Source: Paraburkholderia caffeinitolerans
Lineage (GTDB): Bacteria; Pseudomonadota; Gammaproteobacteria; Burkholderiales; Burkholderiaceae
DNA length: 64,000 nucleotides
Reading direction: 5' to 3'
NCBI RefSeq assembly: GCF_902859945.1
Contig: NZ_CADIKL010000018.1
Span: 1 to 64,000, forward strand
Shown: positions 60,714-64,000 of the stretch, piece by piece
How positions within the stretch are numbered: the first letter of the stretch is position 1
Layout: the number at the start of each line of letters is the position of its first letter
Program-made: the position numbers and the translations under genes
The notes under the pieces: generated by a model
The model's database searches: none
What the model was told of the DNA's origin: nothing
What the model saw: only the letters and a program-made list of their open reading frames with translations

Positions 60714-61430
60714 TCAGTGGGTGCCCAGCGTTTGCAGGATTTCGCACCAGCCACCGCACCAGCCAATGGCTGCGATGAGTGCGCCGCGATCCTCCGCAGA
60801 GTCCGTTCCGCGGCTGTCCCAGCGAAATGAATGCTCGAAGCGCCCGAGATGCACGGAGATACGGGAAACGGTCGCGCCATGGTGGCGCAGGACTGTCGCA
60901 CCATCGTGCTCCATGGCTGCAATCAGGTGCGCGCGGCAAAGGACGCCGCTGCCATTTCCGGCGCATTGACCGCAGATATAAGGCAGCCATCCGTCGCGAT
61001 TTTCGCTTGCGAACGCCCGCGCGTTCGCAAGATCCCGGCCGTAGGCAAGCCGCTCCGGTGGAGCGTTTCCTGACGATTCAGGGCCGTAGCCCAGGCTGCA
61101 CATATGGCATGGGCCGGAAGGACGCAGCCGGTGTCGCGCCACCCCTGCCGGCGCCACGCTGTAAAGACCATGACCGCCCAGCAGGTGATCGGCGTGGTGC
61201 ATCAGTTCGTTATACAGAATGGTGCTGCCGTGGATCAGATGCGGGCGAAAGGCCGCTTCGACGCAGAAGAAGGCAAGCGCATGTCGCGCGCACATCCCCC
61301 AATGCGCATTGAGACGGGCCCGGACGTCCGCGTCCATGATGCTGCCCTGGATAAACCACCACAGAAAATCAACCTCGCCGTCGGATAGTGTCAACGCGGA
61401 AGGAGGAGCAAGACCAGAAGGGGCGGGCAC
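60714..61430 (-). CDS. Cysteine/histidine-rich putative metal-binding protein (fluoride-riboswitch operon)
   Basis: About 238 residues if started at GTG 61430; the open frame continues upstream through the riboswitch, so the true start is uncertain. Notable are two CxxC pairs (CHMC in GPCHMCSLGYG and CGQC in LPYICGQCAGNGSG) and C-x-x-H pairs (GMCARHAL and LCRAHL) spread through a Trp-rich helical protein (VDFLWWFIQGS, AIGWCGGWCEIL). The arrangement resembles DUF6062-like proteins and suggests bound zinc or Fe-S. It precedes the dynamin-like gene and is the first gene after fluoride riboswitch 2. Function unknown. Confidence 0.7.
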   Translation of the reverse strand: MPAPSGLAPPSALTLSDGEVDFLWWFIQGSIMDADVRARLNAHWGMCARHALAFFCVEAAFRPHLIHGSTILYNELMHHADHLLGGHGLYSVAPAGVARHRLRPSGPCHMCSLGYGPESSGNAPPERLAYGRDLANARAFASENRDGWLPYICGQCAGNGSGVLCRAHLIAAMEHDGATVLRHHGATVSRISVHLGRFEHSFRWDSRGTDSAEDRGALIAAIGWCGGWCEILQTLGTH

Positions 61431-61510
61431 GGTGCACTGTCCGGTAAGCCAAACGGGGCGCAAAACCTGGACAGGGGCATTGAGATGACCCAGCAGCTCC
61501 CGACCAGGAA

Positions 61511-61566
61511 CCGTAGGCATCATTAGCCGGACAACGCCGGCGGTTTGAGGAGGTATGCCATCTCCC
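61511..61566 (-). ncRNA. Fluoride riboswitch (crcB motif) 2, upstream of the cysteine-rich/dynamin operon
   Basis: On the minus strand GGGAGATGGCATACCTCC (61566-61549), AACCGCC, CCGGCTAATGATGCCTAC. It matches riboswitch 1 with covarying P2 arms (CCGGCG...GTCCGG). No GTAGGC competitor is visible downstream; the leader goes into a GGGAG-containing stretch, so regulation may be at translation. Confidence 0.93.
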
Positions 61567-61580
61567 TCAAGCACAGATTC

Positions 61581-61609
61581 ATTTTAATGACGGCATTTCA
61601 GATTGGCAA
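61581..61609 (-). promoter_or_regulatory. Sigma70-type promoter of fluoride riboswitch 2
   Basis: Minus-strand -35 TTGCCA (61609-61604), 17-base spacer, -10 TAAAAT (61586-61581); the -10 ends about 15 bases before the aptamer. Confidence 0.72.
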
Positions 61610-61674
61610 CGGTTCCGCCGAATTGATATCTGAGTTGTCCTACACTGTGGCTAGAGACATGGGAGGCGTAAGAA

Positions 61675-62121
61675 ATGGCGGAACCATCGGAGAACACGAG
61701 ACGGGCGCTGCGAGGACATCTTTGGCATCTCCTTGAACTCCTTGAAAAGGTGCGCGAAATAGGTGGGCCGCAGGAAAATAGCAACGTACGCCTCAATTAT
61801 CTGCACCGGCCGGATGGCGAAAGGCTGCATGATGTCGAGCGCTTCCTTGAGAGTTTCAACGATGAGGTCAATCGGGCGGCAATCCGGTGGGGAATCGATA
61901 TCGACAGGGAACAGATTGAAGCGATCCATGCGCTCTCAGTCTCACTGCAGTTCGTCGGCATCGCGCTTGAGGAGATGTCGCCGTCGCGTCTTTCAGGCTT
62001 TGGGGTGATTGATCCCGCGTTTGAGAAGGACTATGAAGCGTTTCTCCAGAGACTCCGTGGCCTCCTCGGCACGCTTCAGCGTGCACTCATGTCAAGCATG
62101 CCTGATCATCCATCAGCCTGA
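61675..62121 (+). CDS. Hypothetical helical protein inside the fluoride island
   Basis: 148 residues, ATG at 61675 with GGGAGG nine bases upstream. All-helical and charged (HLWHLLELLEKVREIGG, RLHDVERFLESFNDEVNRAAIRWGIDIDREQIEAIHALSVSLQFVGIALEEM, YEAFLQRLRGLLGTLQRALM in segments). No signal peptide, Cys or known domain. It is divergent from riboswitch 2 and convergent with the HAD gene, and has no riboswitch of its own in the 110-bp upstream gap. Could be an adaptor; function unknown. Confidence 0.7.
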   Translation: MAEPSENTRRALRGHLWHLLELLEKVREIGGPQENSNVRLNYLHRPDGERLHDVERFLESFNDEVNRAAIRWGIDIDREQIEAIHALSVSLQFVGIALEEMSPSRLSGFGVIDPAFEKDYEAFLQRLRGLLGTLQRALMSSMPDHPSA

Positions 62122-62195
62122 GCGGCTCGCCTCCTCGCATGCCGGAACCTTGCTGCATGCGCCGATGCCGTTGTAGTCCATCGTGGTTTCCCCCG

Positions 62196-62666
62196 TTAGC
62201 ACCGTAGCGTTGCGATCAGCCGTTTCGGGCGCAGCAGAAGTCCCAGGCCGTCGACCGCGTGGCGAACGACGACATCGGCGACCTCCAGCGCGTCGGTGGC
62301 AAGCCCTTCAGACCCGAGCACGGCGATGCCCAGCGCTGCCTGTTCGAGCATGAACGCGTCATTGCGTCCATTGCCCATTGCTGCGACCCGGTCCGGGCCG
62401 AGGCGTCGTACGTAATCTCCTTTCGCAAGCGCCTGTCCCGTGGCTGGCAGGCAGAGGATTTCCACGGGGCAATTGCGCAGATGGTTGCGCGCATCGCCAT
62501 AGGTGTTGCCCGTGACAACATGAAGGTCCAGTTCATTGGCGAGCGGCGCCAGACGTGACTCGACGCCGTCGAGAAGTCGCCCATCAACGGCGAGTGTTCC
62601 ATTGAAGTCGAGAACAAGATGCTCGAGGTTCAGGGTGCGAAACCCTGGAATGTCTATGATGATCAT
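62196..62666 (-). CDS. HAD-superfamily soluble P-type-ATPase-like protein (COG4087 type), fluoride-riboswitch controlled
   Basis: 156 residues from the ATG at 62666 (AAGGAGAG six bases upstream). HAD motif I is D20-F-N-G-T24 (LVLDFNGTLAVDG), motif II ELDLHVVTGNT, a Lys at ALAKGDY, and the P-type-like GNGRNDAFML. This mirrors the phosphorylation domain of P-type ATPases without membrane parts, as in COG4087. The second Asp of DxD is Asn, as in that group, so it may form a phospho-Asp rather than be a phosphatase. Leader carries fluoride riboswitch 3. Confidence 0.85.
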   Translation of the reverse strand: MIIIDIPGFRTLNLEHLVLDFNGTLAVDGRLLDGVESRLAPLANELDLHVVTGNTYGDARNHLRNCPVEILCLPATGQALAKGDYVRRLGPDRVAAMGNGRNDAFMLEQAALGIAVLGSEGLATDALEVADVVVRHAVDGLGLLLRPKRLIATLRC

Positions 62667-62789
62667 CTGTCTCTCCTTGCGTGCCGCTGCGGGAAATCGG
62701 GCCCGCCACATTGCAATCTGCGATTGCACGAGCCATCGGAGCATGGGAAGACAGACGACATGCGCAACAGCGCGACCCGATGTCCGGAC

Positions 62790-62847
62790 GGCTGCAGGCA
62801 TCATTAGCCGGACGGCACCGGCGGTTGGAGGAGAATGCCATCTCCAT
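62790..62847 (-). ncRNA. Fluoride riboswitch (crcB motif) 3, upstream of the HAD gene
   Basis: Minus strand: GGAGATGGCATTCTCC (62845-62830), AACCGCCGG...CCGGCTAATGATGCC. Conserved core as in the other copies, with CCTGC replacing CCTAC at the 3' edge. About 125 bases of leader remain to the HAD ATG; I could not define the expression platform. Confidence 0.88.
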
Positions 62848-62861
62848 CGATCTGTGTTCTC

Positions 62862-62890
62862 ACTCTAGACAATGCCAGGAAGCTGCGCAA
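62862..62890 (-). promoter_or_regulatory. Sigma70-type promoter of fluoride riboswitch 3
   Basis: Minus-strand -35 TTGCGC (62890-62885), 17-base spacer, -10 TAGAGT (62867-62862). Confidence 0.65.
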
Positions 62891-62972
62891 TCGGGTTTTG
62901 AGGTGCGACAGATGGATGTTTCATCCGGATCGGGTATGCGGGGGGAGCCCGGAATGGCCGGCGGTGCGCGCA

Positions 62973-63002
62973 GTGACAGGTGCGGATTGTGCGTGCTACA
63001 CT
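62973..63002 (+). promoter_or_regulatory. Sigma70-type promoter of fluoride riboswitch 4
   Basis: -35 GTGACA (62973-62978), 18-base spacer, -10 TACACT (62997-63002), seven bases before the aptamer. It is divergent from the riboswitch 3 promoter, 83 bases apart. Confidence 0.7.
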
Positions 63003-63008
63003 GCCCGA

Positions 63009-63096
63009 AAAGGAGATGGCATTCCTCCTTAACCAAACCGCCGGCTTTGCCCGGCTAATGATGCCTACGGTCCCTGGGTCAGGAGGTCGTAGGCAT
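63009..63096 (+). ncRNA. Fluoride riboswitch (crcB motif) 4, upstream of DUF190-ppa
   Basis: AGGAGATGGCATTCCTCC (63011-63028), AACCAAACCGCCGG, CCCGGCTAATGATGCCTAC. Downstream CGTAGGCAT (63088-63096) is an exact 9-bp complement of ATGCCTACG (63061-63069) in the aptamer 3' strand, so aptamer and hairpin are mutually exclusive. About 150 bases of leader remain before the DUF190 start. Confidence 0.94.
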
Positions 63097-63246
63097 TGCC
63101 AAGGCGTCCTGCTGCCCAGATTGGTTCACTCTACGAATCTGGTTTTTCATGCGATCAGATCCTTTTCCACGCCGTACCGGGCGCGGTGAGTGCATGCGCT
63201 CAATTTCGCTCGATATGGCAGTCCGGTTGTCCTTGCGGAGGCGCCC

Positions 63247-63576
63247 ATGAAGGGAAGCCAGCTTACCCTGTACGCCGCGAACCAGAGCCACCGTGTCAAG
63301 CACATGACGGTGGTCGACTGGTTGCTCGACGAAGCCAGACAGGCCGGCATCATCGGCGCTACGGTCGTTGAAATCGCGGAGGGAGTGGATGCCAGGGGCA
63401 AATACCATGCCGCGCGCTTCTTCGAACTCGTGGATCAGCCGGTCGCGGTCACGCTGATCGCTGCGGACGAACAGATTGACGCGATGCTCGCCCGGGTCCG
63501 CGAGGGAGGCATTCGCCTGTTCTACACGCGCGCGCCGATCGAATTCGATACCGTGGGCACAGAGGGGGACCAGTGA
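63247..63576 (+). CDS. DUF190 (PII-like) protein
   Basis: 109 residues from the ATG at 63247 with GGAGG six bases upstream. The pattern GSQLTLYAANQSHRVKHMTVVDWLLDEARQAGIIGATVVEIAEGVDARGKYHAARFFELVDQPVAVTLIAADEQIDAMLARVREG in segments is DUF190, a PII/GlnB-fold family often encoded with crcB fluoride channels. Proposed to regulate the channel or sense nucleotides; unproven. Its stop shares a base with the next ATG (TGATG). First gene after fluoride riboswitch 4. Confidence 0.9.
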   Translation: MKGSQLTLYAANQSHRVKHMTVVDWLLDEARQAGIIGATVVEIAEGVDARGKYHAARFFELVDQPVAVTLIAADEQIDAMLARVREGGIRLFYTRAPIEFDTVGTEGDQ

Positions 63577-64000
63577 TGGATTTCAATGCAATTCCCCCGG
63601 GCGACAACGTGCCTGTAGAAGTGAATGCCATCATCGAAATCCCCGCGCAGAGCGAGCCGGTGAAATACGAAGCGGATAAACGCCTCGGACTCCTGAGGGT
63701 CGACCGGATCATGAGCGCCGGTATGCGCTATCCAGCGAATTATGGATTTATCCCGAGAACGCTCGCGAGGGATGGCGACCCGCTCGACATCATCGTCATC
63801 GCGCCATTTCCCCTTGAGCGACTGTCCCTGATCACCTGTCGCCCCGTCGGCCTGATGAACATGACGGACCAGGCCGGCCCCGACGAAAAGGTGATTGCCG
63901 TGCCGACTGATGGCGTCTGTCCTTCGACCCGGGCCATCACGGAGCTGGATCATCTGGGCGAATACACCCTGAACCAGATCCAGTTTTTCTTTGAGCACTA
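63576..64000 (+). CDS. ppa: Inorganic pyrophosphatase (class I), 3' truncated by the window edge
   Basis: First 141 codons of a soluble family I pyrophosphatase: VNAIIEIPAQSEPVKYEADKRLGLLRVDRIMSAGMRYPANYGFIPRTL in segments, then the metal-binding DGDPLD signature (DxDxxD) and VCPSTRAITELDHL. It hydrolyses PPi with Mg2+; fluoride is a strong inhibitor of this enzyme class, so extra PPase under a fluoride riboswitch makes physiological sense. Probably a second copy beside the housekeeping ppa. Coupled to DUF190. Confidence 0.95.
   Translation, partial: MDFNAIPPGDNVPVEVNAIIEIPAQSEPVKYEADKRLGLLRVDRIMSAGMRYPANYGFIPRTLARDGDPLDIIVIAPFPLERLSLITCRPVGLMNMTDQAGPDEKVIAVPTDGVCPSTRAITELDHLGEYTLNQIQFFFEH

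Noticed and set aside
61430..61574. Coding start for the cysteine-rich protein inside the riboswitch
   Set aside because: That stretch is the conserved fluoride aptamer; its open frame is chance.
62980..63189. Small plus-strand ORF across riboswitch 4
   Set aside because: It translates the aptamer and expression platform; no ribosome-binding site and no domain.
1..64000. tRNA, rRNA or CRISPR arrays
   Set aside because: I found no tRNA-like T-arm/acceptor pattern, no rRNA sequence and no regularly spaced direct repeats; the only tandem repeat is the 8-bp run.

Overview
The window is high-GC DNA with the gene content and regulator styles of a Burkholderiaceae chromosome (Paraburkholderia, Caballeronia or Burkholderia). 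The main signs are a full glycine-betaine demethylation locus of the Burkholderia/Pseudomonas type, a YfiRNB signalling operon, and Burkholderia-type IS3, IS6 and IS110 remnants. The genus is inferred from protein families, not from a search.

Positions 1-24,960 hold the betaine/choline catabolic and one-carbon block: end of sarcosine oxidase gamma (soxG), a FolB paralogue, glutathione-independent formaldehyde dehydrogenase (fdhA), a GbdR-like regulator, serine hydroxymethyltransferase (glyA), a dipeptidase-like protein, a DUF5943/V4R protein, dimethylglycine demethylase dgcA-dgcB, an electron-transfer flavoprotein pair, the betaine Rieske monooxygenase gbcA-gbcB, and a betaine/choline ABC importer. 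Two more GlxA/AraC regulators follow, then purU, a molybdopterin-fold protein and an outer-membrane barrel. Together they take up betaine, strip its methyl groups through dimethylglycine and sarcosine to glycine, and handle the formaldehyde and tetrahydrofolate one-carbon units released.

Positions 25,000-41,000 run from a second EF-G-like GTPase into an integrase-headed accessory region. It is a mosaic of intact cargo (GNAT protein, O-methyltransferase, RlpA-like lipoprotein, isochorismatase-like protein, SDR, complete yfiR-yfiN-yfiB operon, SUI1/YciH) and decayed pieces (LuxR pseudogene, TauE/SafE tail, IS6 and IS110 fragments, a TPR scrap). A 91-bp inverted repeat (82/91 identical) brackets the part from the IS6 fragment to yfiB. 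An 8-bp tandem repeat lies near 39,450.

Positions 41,000-55,000 carry the cytochrome bo oxidase operon cyoABCD with a divergent MocR regulator, a cysI-DUF934 sulfite/nitrite reductase pair, another MocR regulator, DUF2970, an AraC regulator divergent from a carboxymuconolactone-decarboxylase-like gene, and debris: a porin fragment, a LysR gene truncated by an IS3 end, and an IS3/IS6 fusion.

Positions 55,190-64,000 are the most striking part. Four separate copies of the fluoride (crcB-motif) riboswitch lie within 8 kb, two on each strand, each with a well-spaced promoter just upstream. They head (i) two overlapping MutS-like ATPases, (ii) a cysteine-rich protein plus a dynamin-like GTPase, (iii) a COG4087-type soluble P-type-ATPase-like HAD protein, and (iv) DUF190 plus inorganic pyrophosphatase, which runs off the window. 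No CrcB or EriC-F channel is visible. This looks like a multi-operon fluoride-stress island made largely of NTP/phosphoryl-transfer proteins, with a dynamin-like GTPase as its least expected member.
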